64,000 bases of DNA from Pseudohaliea sp964438205. Its GTDB lineage: Bacteria > Pseudomonadota > Gammaproteobacteria > Pseudomonadales > Halieaceae. Shown here one piece after another: positions 34,274 to 43,433 of this stretch. Both the position numbers and the translations under genes were made by a program. The notes under the pieces were generated by a model that ran no database searches, was not told where the DNA came from, and worked only from the letters and a program-made list of their open reading frames with translations. The stretch lies in assembly GCA_964438205.1 (NCBI GenBank), contig CAYTJQ010000005.1, forward strand, positions 23,847 through 87,846, given 5' to 3'. Every line of letters starts with the position of its first letter. The first letter of the stretch is position 1.

Positions 34274-35629
34274 CTACTCCGTCACGCCCATGATGAAGAT
34301 GACCGCCAGCGCCGGCGGCACGACGTAGCGCACCAGCAGGTACCAGAGGCGGTGCCCCGCCGGCGATAGCGTCGTCAGCTCGTCACGGCTCTCGTCCTTC
34401 AACATGAACCAGCCGGCAAACAGGGCGATGAACAGGCCGCCCAGGGGCAGCAGGATCTGGTTCGAGAAGAAGTCCATGGTGTCGTTGAAGTTGCGGCCGC
34501 CGATGCGGAGTTCCCCGAGCACGTTGTAGGAGAGGATGCTCAGGATACTGAGCACGGCAACGCTGCCGACGACGAACAGGGCGCTCTTGTGCCGGGCAAT
34601 GCCGTAGCGCTCCTCGATCCACGCGTTCACCGACTCGATGAGACCGACCATGGAGGTGATCGCCGCCACCGAGAGCATGAGGAAGAAGAGCACGCTGAAC
34701 AGGTAGCCGCCGGGCATCTGCGCGAAGGCCACGGGGAGCGTCTGGAAGATCAGGCCCGCGCCGGCGCCCGGGTCGAGGCCGAAGCGGAACACCGCGGGGA
34801 AGATCACCAGGCCGGCAAGGAGCGCGACCAGGGTGTCGGCGATGACGACGATAAAGACGGAGGTGGTGATGCTGATGCTGCGCGGCAGGTAGGAGCCGTA
34901 GGTCATCATGCCGCCCATGGCGACGCCGATGGAGAAAAACGCCTGGCCAATGGCGGCGAGGAGCGTGCCGAAGCCGACCTTGCTCCAGTCCGGCGTGAAC
35001 AGCCAGGCCAGGGCCTCGGTGAAACCGTCGGAGAAGGCGTTGAAGATGGCGAGGAAGACCAGCAGGGCAAACATCAGCGGCATCATGATGGTGACCGCGC
35101 GCTCGATGCCGTCCTTCACACCGGCATAGATGATGAGCCCGGTAATGGCCAGCCCCGCCAGCGTCCAGAGCAGCATACCGTCGTTGCTCGCGAGCACGGC
35201 GCTGAACTGCGCCTCCGCATTGGTCGTGTCGATGCCGGCGAACCCCGTGGTAAGCGCCTTGAACAGGTACCAGAGCACCCAGCCGGCCACCACCGAGTAA
35301 ACGACCTCGATGCTGAAGGCCGCGAGCAGCCCCATGCCGCCGACCAGGCCCCAGGCACGGGAGCGGCCGCTGCGCTCGGCCACGCGCGCCATGGCGATGG
35401 GCGGCGCGGCGTCACCGCGACGGCCGATGAGCAGCTCCGCCATGAGCACGGGCACGCCGATGACGAAGGCGCAGACCAGGTAGATGATGACAAAGGCGGA
35501 ACCGCCGTTCTCGCCGGCGACGTAGGGAAAGCGCCAGATATTGCCGAGACCGACGGCGAAGCCCACCGAGGCCATGAGGAAACCGAACCGGGACGACCAG
35601 TGCGCGTGGGCACCGCCAGCTGCTGCCAT
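34274..35629 (-). CDS. NSS-family sodium-dependent transporter
   Basis: Neurotransmitter:sodium symporter homologue (LeuT fold) of 451 residues. The sodium/substrate site in helix 1 is seen as VGFAVGLGNIWRFPYVAGEN, with GGSAFVIIYLVCAFVIGVPV next. About twelve hydrophobic helices follow; NSS bacterial members carry amino acids or related solutes. It probably shares a transcript with the AGCS gene directly downstream. The 104-base spacer to the upstream pepP gene shows no strong promoter. Confidence 0.93.
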   Translation of the reverse strand: MAAAGGAHAHWSSRFGFLMASVGFAVGLGNIWRFPYVAGENGGSAFVIIYLVCAFVIGVPVLMAELLIGRRGDAAPPIAMARVAERSGRSRAWGLVGGMGLLAAFSIEVVYSVVAGWVLWYLFKALTTGFAGIDTTNAEAQFSAVLASNDGMLLWTLAGLAITGLIIYAGVKDGIERAVTIMMPLMFALLVFLAIFNAFSDGFTEALAWLFTPDWSKVGFGTLLAAIGQAFFSIGVAMGGMMTYGSYLPRSISITTSVFIVVIADTLVALLAGLVIFPAVFRFGLDPGAGAGLIFQTLPVAFAQMPGGYLFSVLFFLMLSVAAITSMVGLIESVNAWIEERYGIARHKSALFVVGSVAVLSILSILSYNVLGELRIGGRNFNDTMDFFSNQILLPLGGLFIALFAGWFMLKDESRDELTTLSPAGHRLWYLLVRYVVPPALAVIFIMGVTE

Positions 35630-35733
35630 CGGGGGACTCCAGGATTATTCTGCTTCCGCGCGAGTCTACACAAAAGGCCCCGGCGGTGCAGCGCTCGTGC
35701 GCGCCATAGCAGCGACCGGGCGCCAGCTGCCAA

Positions 35734-37512
35734 TCAGCCACCGAGGGGGCGCGTGGCCTCCGCGAGCCAGGCGGCGGTGGCCGCGTCCAGGTCCGGGGTC
35801 AGCGTCTCGCGTACCCGTGCGTGGTAGCGGTCCAGCCACGCCCGCTCATCGGCCGTGAGCAGCTCGGGCACGACCAGGCGCAGGTCGAAGGGCGCGAGGG
35901 TCAGCGCCTCGAACGCCAGCATCGGCTTTTCGAAGGCCGGGTTGTCGACGGCCCGCACCACCACGAGATTCTCGCAGCGCATGCCGAAGGCGTCGTCGCG
36001 GTAGTAGCCCGGCTCGTTGCTCACGATCATCCCGGGCGCCAGGGCCGTGTCGTTCCAGGCCTTGGCGATGCGCTGCGGGCCCTCGTGCACGCTGAGGAAC
36101 GCACCGACGCCGTGGCCGGTGCCGTGATCGTAGTCGCAGCCCGCCTGCCAGAGGAACTGGCGCGCGAGCGCATCGAGGTGCGTACCCGTGGTGCCGGGCG
36201 GGAACACGGCGTTATCCAGGGCGATGTGTCCCTTGAGCACCCGGGTGAACAGCCGGCGCACGGCGTCGCCCGGGTCGCCGATGGCGACGGTACGGGTAAT
36301 ATCCGTGGTGCCGTCGAGGTACTGCCCGCCGCTGTCGACGAGGTAGACACTGTCTGCGGCCAGTCGCGCCGGTGTGTTGTCCCGGTGGTTGTAGTGGCAC
36401 ATGGCCGCGTTGGGGCCGGCGGCGGAGATCGTGTCGAAGGACGGCTGGCGGAACAACGGCTGCTCGCGGCGGAAGGCGAGCAGCTGCTCCGCGAGCCGCG
36501 CCTCGTCATGCAGGCGCCCCGCCGCCACCTCGCCGTCGAGCCAGGCGAGAAAACGCACGACCGCGAGGCCGTCCCGACGGTGGGCCTCCCGGGCGCCGGC
36601 GATCTCCGTGTCGTTCTTGCAGGCCTTGGGCAGGAGCGCCGGGTCGGCCCCGGCCCTCAGCGTGGCCCCGGCTTCGCGCAGCGCGCGCTGCGTCCAGGCG
36701 TTGGCGGTGACCGGGTCCGCGAGCACCGTCCTGCCGGCGCAGGCGCCGATCACCTGCACGGCATCGGCCTCGGCGTAGACGGCCACCCCCTCGCCCACGT
36801 GGTCGTGGAAGCCCGGCGGCAGCCGCCCCGGGTGGCAGACGAGGTCGAGTTCACCGGAGCGGTGGAGGATACCCCAGGCCTGCAGCACCGGCGTGCGCGG
36901 CACGTCCTCACCGCGCACGTTGAGGAGCCAGCTCACGGAATCGGGCGCGAAGACCAGCGCCGCGTCGGCCCCGGCGTCCTCGAGCGTCGCGCCGATACGC
37001 CGCCGCCGGGCGAGGCTGTCCTCGCCGGTGTAGCGGCTGTCGAGGAGCAGCGCCGGCTCGACCACCGGCGCCGGCCGGTCGGCCCAGGCGGCATCGATGA
37101 GGTTGTCCGCGTCGGCGACCAGGGCGATGCCGGCGCCGGCGAGCTCACGCTCCGCCGCCTCGAACCAGGCCAGGCTGTGCAGCCGCGGGTCACAGGCCAC
37201 GCGGGCACCCTCGGGCAGCCGGGCCGCGAGCCAGGCGATCGGCGGTTCGTCGATGAGGTGGTGGAGCGAGAAGGCCGCGCTGTCGACCTGGCGGCGGACC
37301 TGCACCGTATAGCGGCCGTCGACAAAGACCGCCGCGCGGTCGGCGAGGACCAGGGCCACCCCTGCCGAGCCGGTAAAGCCGGTGAGCCAGCGCAGACGCT
37401 CGTTGTGCGCCGGCAGGTATTCGCCGAGGTGTTCGTCGGCGCGCGGGACGACCAGCGCATCATAGCCGCGCTCCGCAAGCAGCGGGCGCAGGGCGTGCAG
37501 GGCATCGGTCAT
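35734..37512 (-). CDS. Xaa-Pro aminopeptidase (aminopeptidase P family, three-domain form)
   Basis: M24B metallopeptidase of 592 residues that removes an N-terminal residue before proline. It has two creatinase-like N-terminal domains (VVPRADEHLGEYLPAHNERL and LLNVRGEDVPRTP) and a C-terminal pita-bread domain. Metal ligands lie in VDSGGQYLDGTTDITRT (two Asp), HGTGHGVG (His), SNEPGYY (Glu) and CENLVVV (Glu). At about 600 residues it is the long eukaryote-like/cytosolic form, not the 440-residue PepP of E. coli. Start at 37512, 36 bases after rubredoxin. Confidence 0.93.
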   Translation of the reverse strand: MTDALHALRPLLAERGYDALVVPRADEHLGEYLPAHNERLRWLTGFTGSAGVALVLADRAAVFVDGRYTVQVRRQVDSAAFSLHHLIDEPPIAWLAARLPEGARVACDPRLHSLAWFEAAERELAGAGIALVADADNLIDAAWADRPAPVVEPALLLDSRYTGEDSLARRRRIGATLEDAGADAALVFAPDSVSWLLNVRGEDVPRTPVLQAWGILHRSGELDLVCHPGRLPPGFHDHVGEGVAVYAEADAVQVIGACAGRTVLADPVTANAWTQRALREAGATLRAGADPALLPKACKNDTEIAGAREAHRRDGLAVVRFLAWLDGEVAAGRLHDEARLAEQLLAFRREQPLFRQPSFDTISAAGPNAAMCHYNHRDNTPARLAADSVYLVDSGGQYLDGTTDITRTVAIGDPGDAVRRLFTRVLKGHIALDNAVFPPGTTGTHLDALARQFLWQAGCDYDHGTGHGVGAFLSVHEGPQRIAKAWNDTALAPGMIVSNEPGYYRDDAFGMRCENLVVVRAVDNPAFEKPMLAFEALTLAPFDLRLVVPELLTADERAWLDRYHARVRETLTPDLDAATAAWLAEATRPLGG

Positions 37513-37548
37513 GGGGACCTCCGGCAGTCGGGGAATGATGGGGCCGCC

Positions 37549-37722
37549 TCAGTCGAGGGGGTCGAAGTCTTCCTTGCCTACACCGCAGTCCGGGCAGAGC
37601 CAGTCCTCCGGCAGGTCTTCCCAGCGGGTTCCCGGGGGAATGCCCTCCTCCGGCAGCCCCTCGGCCTCGTCGTAGATGAAGCCACAGACGATGCACTCGT
37701 ACTTGCGGTAGTCGTCCGCCAT
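37549..37722 (-). CDS. rubA: Rubredoxin
   Basis: Small mononuclear iron electron carrier of 57 residues. The iron ligands are C10-x2-C13 (YECIVCGFIYDE) and C43-x2-C46 (WLCPDCGVGKEDF), with the usual aromatic residues and a strongly acidic surface. The ATG at 37722 is preceded by AGGAGGAA. It starts 17 bases after the gspN stop, so it may be carried on the end of the secretion operon. No partner reductase or alkane hydroxylase is in view. Confidence 0.94.
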   Translation of the reverse strand: MADDYRKYECIVCGFIYDEAEGLPEEGIPPGTRWEDLPEDWLCPDCGVGKEDFDPLD

Positions 37723-37739
37723 GGATTCCTCCTGTGGTA

Positions 37740-38498
37740 TCAGCGTTGCAGTTCGCCGTCGAGAACCAGGCGGAAGCCGCGGTCCGTCGGCGTCGCGAGC
37801 AGCGAAAGGGCGTCTGCCAGGGGCCCGGGCAGGGACCGTTCGCTGGTCAGGGTGAGATCGATGCGGTAGCGGCGCTCCGCCAGGGCCAGGGAGCCCGCGG
37901 CCTCCAGGGGACCCGTCAGCGTCACCACCTCGCCCTGCACGCCGCCGTTATCCCGGTCGGCAGCGGGAGCGAAGTCTACCGCGTAGCTGCCCAGGGCAAA
38001 ACTGCTGCCGGGAGCATCCCAGGCCGCCCGCTCCCAGGTCAGGCGCCCTTCGAGGGCCTGCGGCAGGCCGTCGGCGAGGGCGAGGTGCGCCAGGTCGCCG
38101 GCGAGGCGGCCGCGCAGCGCGACCGGGACGACCTCCTTGAGCAGCGCGGCGTCCACGGCGAAGCGCGCATCGCGCACCCGCAGGCGGTCACCGCCGCGCC
38201 AGGTCACGGTGCCGGCGAGGCGCTGGTCCGCCCAGGCGGCCTCGACCGTGGCGGTCGGGCGCGCCAGGAGCAGGGACAGGGGCGAGAGCTCCCAGCGCAG
38301 GCCGCCGAGATGGAAGTAGCCCCCCGGCGTGGCGACCAGCGCCCGGGCCGCCCGCCCCTGCCAGAGGGTACCGGCATAGCCGTCGGCGGCGATCAGCGAC
38401 GGCGGCAGCAGCCAGCCGGCCAGGCGCGCCGGCAGCAGCACGACCGCGGCGAGCACGCAGCCGAGCGCCAGCAGGGCGGGAACGAGGGCCTTGCGCAC
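37740..38498 (-). CDS. gspN: Type II secretion system protein N
   Basis: GspN, a poorly understood inner-membrane/periplasmic component found in some T2SS. The 252-residue protein has an N-terminal helix (RKALVPALLALGCVLAAVVLL) and the characteristic GYAGTLWQGRAARALVA segment, then a beta-rich domain with TLTGPLEAAGSLAL. The GTG start at 38498 follows the gspM stop by 6 bases. It is the last gsp gene of the operon. Confidence 0.88.
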   Translation of the reverse strand: MRKALVPALLALGCVLAAVVLLPARLAGWLLPPSLIAADGYAGTLWQGRAARALVATPGGYFHLGGLRWELSPLSLLLARPTATVEAAWADQRLAGTVTWRGGDRLRVRDARFAVDAALLKEVVPVALRGRLAGDLAHLALADGLPQALEGRLTWERAAWDAPGSSFALGSYAVDFAPAADRDNGGVQGEVVTLTGPLEAAGSLALAERRYRIDLTLTSERSLPGPLADALSLLATPTDRGFRLVLDGELQR

Positions 38499-38504
38499 GC
38501 GGCG

Positions 38505-38975
38505 TCAGCCGCCCTGGCCGAGGCGTACGGTGGCGTTGACCCGGCCCGGTGTACCGGCCCGGCTGATGGCGACCTCGCCCACGATGACGCCCTCTTCGTT
38601 CTCGAGCCGGTGGAGCCAGGCGAGCAGGTCGTCGAAGGCCGCGGCCTCGAAGCGCACCTGCACCTCGCCGCGGCTGTTCGGCTGCAGGCGGCTGACGGCG
38701 AGGCCCGCAGCCCCGGTACTGCGGTTGATGAGCGCCACCAGGTTGCCGCGCTGGCCCGCGCCGTCGCCGCTCTCGCGGAGCGCGAGGATCTCGGACACCA
38801 TGGCGTCGACCCGCTGCAGGACCACCGCGGTGGCGTCGTTGCGCTGGGCCATCTCGTTGCGCGCGTCCTGCAGTGGCGTCCACAGCAGCATCCAGCCCGC
38901 CCAGGCGATCACCGCCAGGGCCATGAGCAGCAGGCTCAGCTGCTCGCGCGGTGTAAAGCGTTCCAGCCAGCGCAT
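38505..38975 (-). CDS. gspM: Type II secretion system protein M
   Basis: GspM, the inner-membrane partner of GspL in the assembly platform. It has 156 residues: a short cytoplasmic head (MRWLERFTPREQ), one transmembrane helix (LSLLLMALAVIAWAGWMLLW), a coiled-coil linker, and a periplasmic ferredoxin-like domain (VQVRFEAAAFDDLLAWLHRLE). The ATG overlaps the gspL stop by one base. Confidence 0.92.
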   Translation of the reverse strand: MRWLERFTPREQLSLLLMALAVIAWAGWMLLWTPLQDARNEMAQRNDATAVVLQRVDAMVSEILALRESGDGAGQRGNLVALINRSTGAAGLAVSRLQPNSRGEVQVRFEAAAFDDLLAWLHRLENEEGVIVGEVAISRAGTPGRVNATVRLGQGG

Positions 38976-40216
38976 CAGCTGCTGCCTGCGACCCGGAGCC
39001 GCGCGCGCACGCCGTCGCCGTCGTTGGTACTGCTTTCCATCACCGCCTCGACCCCGGCGCCGGCCAGGCCGGCGCGGACCCGCTCGACGGCGCCGAAGTC
39101 CGGCGCCCGGATGTTCAGCCGCATCTCGCTGCCGCGCTGGCTGTAGTTGAGGCTCTCGATCGACGCGCCCCGCTGCCCGTCGATGACGGCGCCCACGCGC
39201 GCGAGCAGGCTGGTGAAGCCGCTGCCCTGGCCCGAGCCCTTGAGCGAGGCCAGCTGGCGGCGCAGCTGCGTTTCCGCGTCGACCACGGCACCGCGCGGAT
39301 AGGCCTCCCGGTAGCTTTCCTGGATGGCCTCGCGCAGGGAGAGGTTCACGGCGCGCAGCTGGCGGTACTCGGCCGCGGTCGCCGCGAGCTGCAGTGCGAA
39401 GGCGACACCGAGCACCGCCGCCACCCGCTGCCACTGGGACCACCAGCGGCGCAGCGGCAGCCGCGGCGCGTATTCGCCCTGGCGGAGGTTGGGCCGGTGC
39501 GCGCCGCCGGCCTCGAGCCAGAGGGCCTGGGCAAAGCCGCCGCGCCGCCACTGGCAGCGCCCGGCGAGCGCCTCCGGGAGCAGGGCCGTATCCGCAGCCT
39601 GGTCTTCGCCATAGACCACGACCGCGCCGGGCGCCTCGTCGCCGGCAAGGAGGGCGGCGAGCAGCGGCGGCAGCAGGTCCCGTTCCACGGCCGTGCCGGC
39701 GCCCGCGCCGTGGCGCAGGAGCGCGCGATCGCCCTCGAGGAGCAGGCACCACTCGCCCGCCCGCCAGGGCAGGAGCAGCGGTTCCGGTGTCCAGCAGCTG
39801 ATGGCGGGCAGCACCGCGAGCGCCTCGGCCCAGGCCGCCATGCGCTCGTGGCGGCAGAGCATCGCGGTGTAGTCGAGGTCGCCGCGATGGTGCGGGACCA
39901 CGTGCAGTGCCTCGATGTCCTCGGCGACGGCTTCCTCGAGCATGAAAGGCAGCGACGCGCGCAGGTGTTTCCTTTCTTCGGGCGTGACCGTGAGCTCGAC
40001 CAGGCGCACATCCTCGCCGGGCGCGGCAAAAACCACCGCCTCCCGGCGCTCGGCGAGCAGTCCCGAGAGCCGCTCGGCAACGCCCGGCCCGCTCACGGGC
40101 ACGGGCCCGTCGCTGTCACCGGCGCGGTACCAGTGGAGGTCGCCGCCGGCGAGGCGGAGCACGTTCAGGTTCTCGCTCACGAGCTTCTCTTGAAGGGTTG
40201 GGCCATGGCCGGTCAC
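38975..40216 (-). CDS. gspL: Type II secretion system protein L
   Basis: GspL links the cytoplasmic ATPase GspE to the membrane platform. The 413-residue protein has an actin-like cytoplasmic region (to about residue 255, with VELTVTPEERKHLRASLPFM and ALHVVPHHRGDLDYTAMLC), one transmembrane helix (VAAVLGVAFALQLAATAAEY) and a periplasmic domain. The GTG at 40216 overlaps the gspK stop (GTGA) and is my choice; a second in-frame GTG at 40180 would give the N-terminus SENLNVLRL, also reasonable. Confidence 0.92.
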   Translation of the reverse strand: MTGHGPTLQEKLVSENLNVLRLAGGDLHWYRAGDSDGPVPVSGPGVAERLSGLLAERREAVVFAAPGEDVRLVELTVTPEERKHLRASLPFMLEEAVAEDIEALHVVPHHRGDLDYTAMLCRHERMAAWAEALAVLPAISCWTPEPLLLPWRAGEWCLLLEGDRALLRHGAGAGTAVERDLLPPLLAALLAGDEAPGAVVVYGEDQAADTALLPEALAGRCQWRRGGFAQALWLEAGGAHRPNLRQGEYAPRLPLRRWWSQWQRVAAVLGVAFALQLAATAAEYRQLRAVNLSLREAIQESYREAYPRGAVVDAETQLRRQLASLKGSGQGSGFTSLLARVGAVIDGQRGASIESLNYSQRGSEMRLNIRAPDFGAVERVRAGLAGAGVEAVMESSTNDGDGVRARLRVAGSS

Positions 40217-41262
40217 AGGCTCCCGGTGGCGCGCAGCACGCTGCGTACCTCGCGGAATTCACGGTGCAGCACACTGTACAAGCGCTGCTCCCGGTCGGCA
40301 ATCTCGACGCGGGCGGCGAGGAGGAACCAGCTCGAGGATTCGCCGAGAAGTGTCGCCACCGCCTCCAGGGGCGCACCGCCGAAGACCGGGTCCTCGAGGA
40401 AGGCGCGCTTGTCCGCAAAGCCCACGCTCCGGCGCTGTTCCACCAGCGCCTCCACCTCGCTCGCCGGCAGCGGCTCGAGGCTGCCGTCGCGGTTCACGGC
40501 GCGCAGCAGCGCCGGCGGCATGGTATGGATGTTGAGGCCGCCGGGGTTCTCCGGCCACACGGTGACCAGGGGCTCGAGGCGGGCGTAGAGCGCCGGGGTG
40601 ACACCCGCGACGGCGCGCAGCTCGCTGACGCTCGCCATCGGCCGGTTGGCCGCCCGGTAGGCCGGGGTGCGCACGACGTAGCTGTCGTCCTCGGCGCCGT
40701 TCGGCCGCGGCATCGGATCCGCATCGAGCCAGTCGCCGATGGCCTCGGTCACGGCGACCGCCGTGGCCTGGTCGATGGCGAGGTCCTCGAAGCTCACGAG
40801 CAGGCGGATGAAGAACGCCTGCGCCGGTGTCCAGGCCGGCAGGCCGCCGGCTTCCTCCGCCTCGTTGCGCGCGGCGAGCAGGTTGAGGTTGAAGCGGCCC
40901 TGCAGGTCCTCGAGGTTGCCGGAGAGCCAGCCGCCCTCGTCGAGGGCATAGGGCGCACTCTCCTGCGCCCACAGCTCGTCGAGGTCGTCCCGCGGGGCGT
41001 CGCGCTGCTGGTCCAGCTCGTAGTCGCGCGCCAGGGCGAGCGCGGCCAGCGCCTCGGCGCCCCGCAGGTAGGCCCAGGACTGCTCGGCGAGCAGCTGGTT
41101 GCCGGCGCGGCGGTAGAACAGGCTGAATTCCCGCTGCAGCGCCACCAGGAGCACCGCGGCCAGGGCAAAGACCAGCAGCGCCACCACCAGGGCGACGCCG
41201 TCCTGCCGGCCACCGCGGCGCGGCCCGCTGCGCAGGGCGGAGCTAGGGCCGCGGCAGCGCAT
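40213..41262 (-). CDS. gspK: Type II secretion system minor pseudopilin K
   Basis: GspK caps the pseudopilus tip with GspI and GspJ. The 349-residue protein has a prepilin-like leader ending Gly (RRGGRQDG) before VALVVALLVFALAAVLLVAL; the usual Glu5 is absent, as is typical for GspK. The large globular domain includes LNLLAARNEAEE and WLDADPMPRPNGAEDDSYV. I use the ATG at 41262, which lies inside gspJ (20-base overlap) and keeps the leader at a plausible 24 residues. Confidence 0.92.
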   Translation of the reverse strand: MRCRGPSSALRSGPRRGGRQDGVALVVALLVFALAAVLLVALQREFSLFYRRAGNQLLAEQSWAYLRGAEALAALALARDYELDQQRDAPRDDLDELWAQESAPYALDEGGWLSGNLEDLQGRFNLNLLAARNEAEEAGGLPAWTPAQAFFIRLLVSFEDLAIDQATAVAVTEAIGDWLDADPMPRPNGAEDDSYVVRTPAYRAANRPMASVSELRAVAGVTPALYARLEPLVTVWPENPGGLNIHTMPPALLRAVNRDGSLEPLPASEVEALVEQRRSVGFADKRAFLEDPVFGGAPLEAVATLLGESSSWFLLAARVEIADREQRLYSVLHREFREVRSVLRATGSL

Positions 41263-41917
41263 AGAGCCTCCGCAGTTCGCCGAGGGACGCCAGCTCGAGG
41301 CGCAGCTCGAGGGCCGCCGGCGGGGGTGGCAGCGGGGTATCGACGCCCACCTCGCGGATCCAGCTCCGCTCCCAGTCGCGGCTGTCGATGTCGCTGCCGC
41401 GGCCGGCGGCGAGGCTGTCCAGCCGGGGCAGGAAGCGCAGTTCCAGGCGCTCCACGCCGTCGAGGAGGCGCACGCGCTGCGGCTCCACGGAACTCGCCCG
41501 ATCGAGCACCGGCCAGGACAGGCGCCAGAGCGCGTCGTCATCGAGGTAGTAGCTCACCCGCTCGAGGTGGCTGCGCGGCTGCTCGGCGCTCGGGTGCCAG
41601 CCGGTGCGCGTGAGTGTGAGCGGGAAGGGTGCGAGGGGACCGCCGGAGAGCGCCGGCTCCACGTCGCCGAACTCGTCGCGCACCGGGCGCGGTGCGAACT
41701 GGCGCAGGTCGCGGGACAGGATCATGAGGGCCCGGTTGAGGTCCTCCGTGCGCCGCGCCACCGCACGGGTGGCGTCGACGCCGTCGATCACCGCCGAGAG
41801 GCCGGCGTAGGCCGCGGCGGCGACGAAGGCGGTAACCGCGAGCGCGATCAGCACCTCGACCAGCGTGAAGCCGCGGCGAGCGCGGCGGCCGGGCCGCGAG
41901 TCAGGGCGTCGCGGCAT
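41243..41917 (-). CDS. gspJ: Type II secretion system minor pseudopilin J
   Basis: Minor pseudopilin of 224 residues. The prepilin peptidase site is RARRGFTLVEVLIALAVTAF (cut after Gly, Glu5 present), followed by the alpha-1 helix and a globular domain with LNRALMILSRDLRQFAPRPVRDEFG, characteristic of GspJ. It overlaps gspI by 17 bases and gspK by 20 bases, part of an unbroken chain of overlapping genes. Confidence 0.94.
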   Translation of the reverse strand: MPRRPDSRPGRRARRGFTLVEVLIALAVTAFVAAAAYAGLSAVIDGVDATRAVARRTEDLNRALMILSRDLRQFAPRPVRDEFGDVEPALSGGPLAPFPLTLTRTGWHPSAEQPRSHLERVSYYLDDDALWRLSWPVLDRASSVEPQRVRLLDGVERLELRFLPRLDSLAAGRGSDIDSRDWERSWIREVGVDTPLPPPPAALELRLELASLGELRRLYALPRP

Positions 41918-42308
41918 CGGCGCCTCCCGGGTCGTCGAGGTAGCCGACCAGCGTGACCAGGCTGTTGTCGCCGTCCCCCGCCGCGAGGCCGACGCGCACG
42001 GTCACGCGGTTGAACCCCGGCACCTCCGTGCCCTCGCTGTCGAGCCACCAGTACCAGTCGCGGCCGGCGAGGCGCGCCTCGCCGCTCTCGCTGCCGCGCA
42101 GGAGCTGACCGCGGGCGTCGGCGAGGAGGCGGACCTCGGTGAGCTTGTTGCTCGCCACCAGCCGCGCCAGGGACTTGTCGCGGAGGTAGGCGGTACCGTC
42201 CACCTGCTGGTCGAGGGCGAAGAGGAGCGCGGGCAGCGCCAGCGCCACGACGGCGAGGGCGACCAGCACCTCCACCAGCGTGAAGCCGCGTGCGCGGTGC
42301 TCAGGCAT
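41901..42308 (-). CDS. gspI: Type II secretion system minor pseudopilin I
   Basis: Minor pseudopilin of 135 residues that nucleates the pseudopilus tip complex. The leader is short (MPEHRARG), then FTLVEVLVALAVVALALPAL with Glu5. LARLVASNKLTEVRLLADAR and the WYWWLDSEGTEVPGFNRVTV segment are typical of GspI. It overlaps gspH by 8 bases. Confidence 0.94.
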   Translation of the reverse strand: MPEHRARGFTLVEVLVALAVVALALPALLFALDQQVDGTAYLRDKSLARLVASNKLTEVRLLADARGQLLRGSESGEARLAGRDWYWWLDSEGTEVPGFNRVTVRVGLAAGDGDNSLVTLVGYLDDPGGADAATP

Positions 42309-42966
42309 CGCCGGCCTCCAGCGGGTCGTCGGTGACCTCGATGCGGCCGAGCAGGTCCCAGCGCAGCTGCCAGAGAAACTCGCCGGTCGCCGCGCGGCGG
42401 AACGACAGGCTCCCCGGTGTCGCCTCGCCGCTGGCGTAGAAGATCACCTGGGGCACGCCGTCGGCCGCGTTGGCCGCCGCGCCGCGGTCGAGCACCACCG
42501 GCACGCCCTCGAGGGACAGTTCAACGGCCAGGGCCGCGGGAAAGACCAGCGGCTCGAACAGCTCGCCGCCACTTCCCGGCCGCGCCCAGGGCCGCTCCTC
42601 GCCGCGCACCGGCGCCCGCGGCCCACTGCCGCCCGCGCTGTTCTGACCGCTGTTTTCCCCGCTGCGCGCCGCGCCGGTCGGCCCGGCACCGCGCTCGCCG
42701 GGGAGCCGGCGCTCGCGGAAGCGCAGCACCGTGACCCGCTCGCCCTCGCGCAACTCCTCGCCCAGGAGCAGGCCGTGGTCGCGGCCGCTGAAGGCGGCCT
42801 CGTCCCGCGCGTAGGCCGCGACATCGGCGAGGAAGCGCACTTCCTCGGCGAGGCGCCGCTCCTCGGCGCCGCTGCCCGTGTTGAGGCTGGCCAGCGACAC
42901 GATCACCACCACGACCAGCAGCACCACGAGCATCTCCAGCAGGCTGAAGCCGCGCTGGTACCGCAC
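42301..42966 (-). CDS. gspH: Type II secretion system minor pseudopilin H
   Basis: Minor pseudopilin of 221 residues. Leader VRYQRG precedes FSLLEMLVVLLVVVVIVSLA with Glu5. I use GTG at 42966, which has AAGGAG 7 bases upstream inside the gspG end; the next in-frame start upstream would lie deep inside gspG. A Gly/Ser/Asn/Pro-rich insertion (GAGPTGAARSGENSGQNSAG) splits the globular domain, making it longer than the usual 160-190 residues. Confidence 0.92.
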   Translation of the reverse strand: MRYQRGFSLLEMLVVLLVVVVIVSLASLNTGSGAEERRLAEEVRFLADVAAYARDEAAFSGRDHGLLLGEELREGERVTVLRFRERRLPGERGAGPTGAARSGENSGQNSAGGSGPRAPVRGEERPWARPGSGGELFEPLVFPAALAVELSLEGVPVVLDRGAAANAADGVPQVIFYASGEATPGSLSFRRAATGEFLWQLRWDLLGRIEVTDDPLEAGDA

Positions 42967-42970
42967 GGAA

Positions 42971-43417
42971 CTACTCCTTGTCGCGCCAGTTACCGATATC
43001 CGCATTCTGGCCCTCGCCGCCGGAGAGGCCGTCGGCGCCAAGCGTATAGATGTCCACCTCGCCGCGCTCACCGGGGCTCAGGTAGAGATAGGGCCGACCC
43101 CAGGGGTCGACGGGGACCTCGGCGAGGTAGCCGCCCTCCTTGAAGTTGCGCGGCTCCGGATCGAGGGTGCTGGGCTCCACCAGCGCTTCCAGCCCCTGCT
43201 CCGTCGTCGGGTAGACGTAGTTGTCGAGGCGGTAGATCTTCAGCGCCGTCTCGATGGCCTTGAAGTCGGCCTGCACTTTCTGCACCCGCGCCTCGTCGGC
43301 CCGGTTGAGCACCGTCGGCGCCACCACGCTGATGAGCAGGCCCATGATCACCAGCACCACCAGGATCTCCACGAGGGAGAAGCCCGCGCCGCGCGACCGT
43401 ATCGTCTGTCGGTTCAT
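42971..43417 (-). CDS. gspG: Type II secretion system major pseudopilin G
   Basis: Major pseudopilin, the subunit of the piston-like filament. The 148-residue protein has the leader MNRQTIRSRGAG, then FSLVEILVVLVIMGLLISVV with Glu5, and the conserved calcium-site end (PWGRPYLYLSPGERGEVDIY, SLGADGLSGGEG in related form here TLGADGLSGGEGQNADIGNW). I use the ATG at 43417 with GAAGG upstream; the longer frame to 43459 has no support. Confidence 0.96.
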   Translation of the reverse strand: MNRQTIRSRGAGFSLVEILVVLVIMGLLISVVAPTVLNRADEARVQKVQADFKAIETALKIYRLDNYVYPTTEQGLEALVEPSTLDPEPRNFKEGGYLAEVPVDPWGRPYLYLSPGERGEVDIYTLGADGLSGGEGQNADIGNWRDKE

Positions 43418-43433
43418 ATCGTTACCTTCGTCC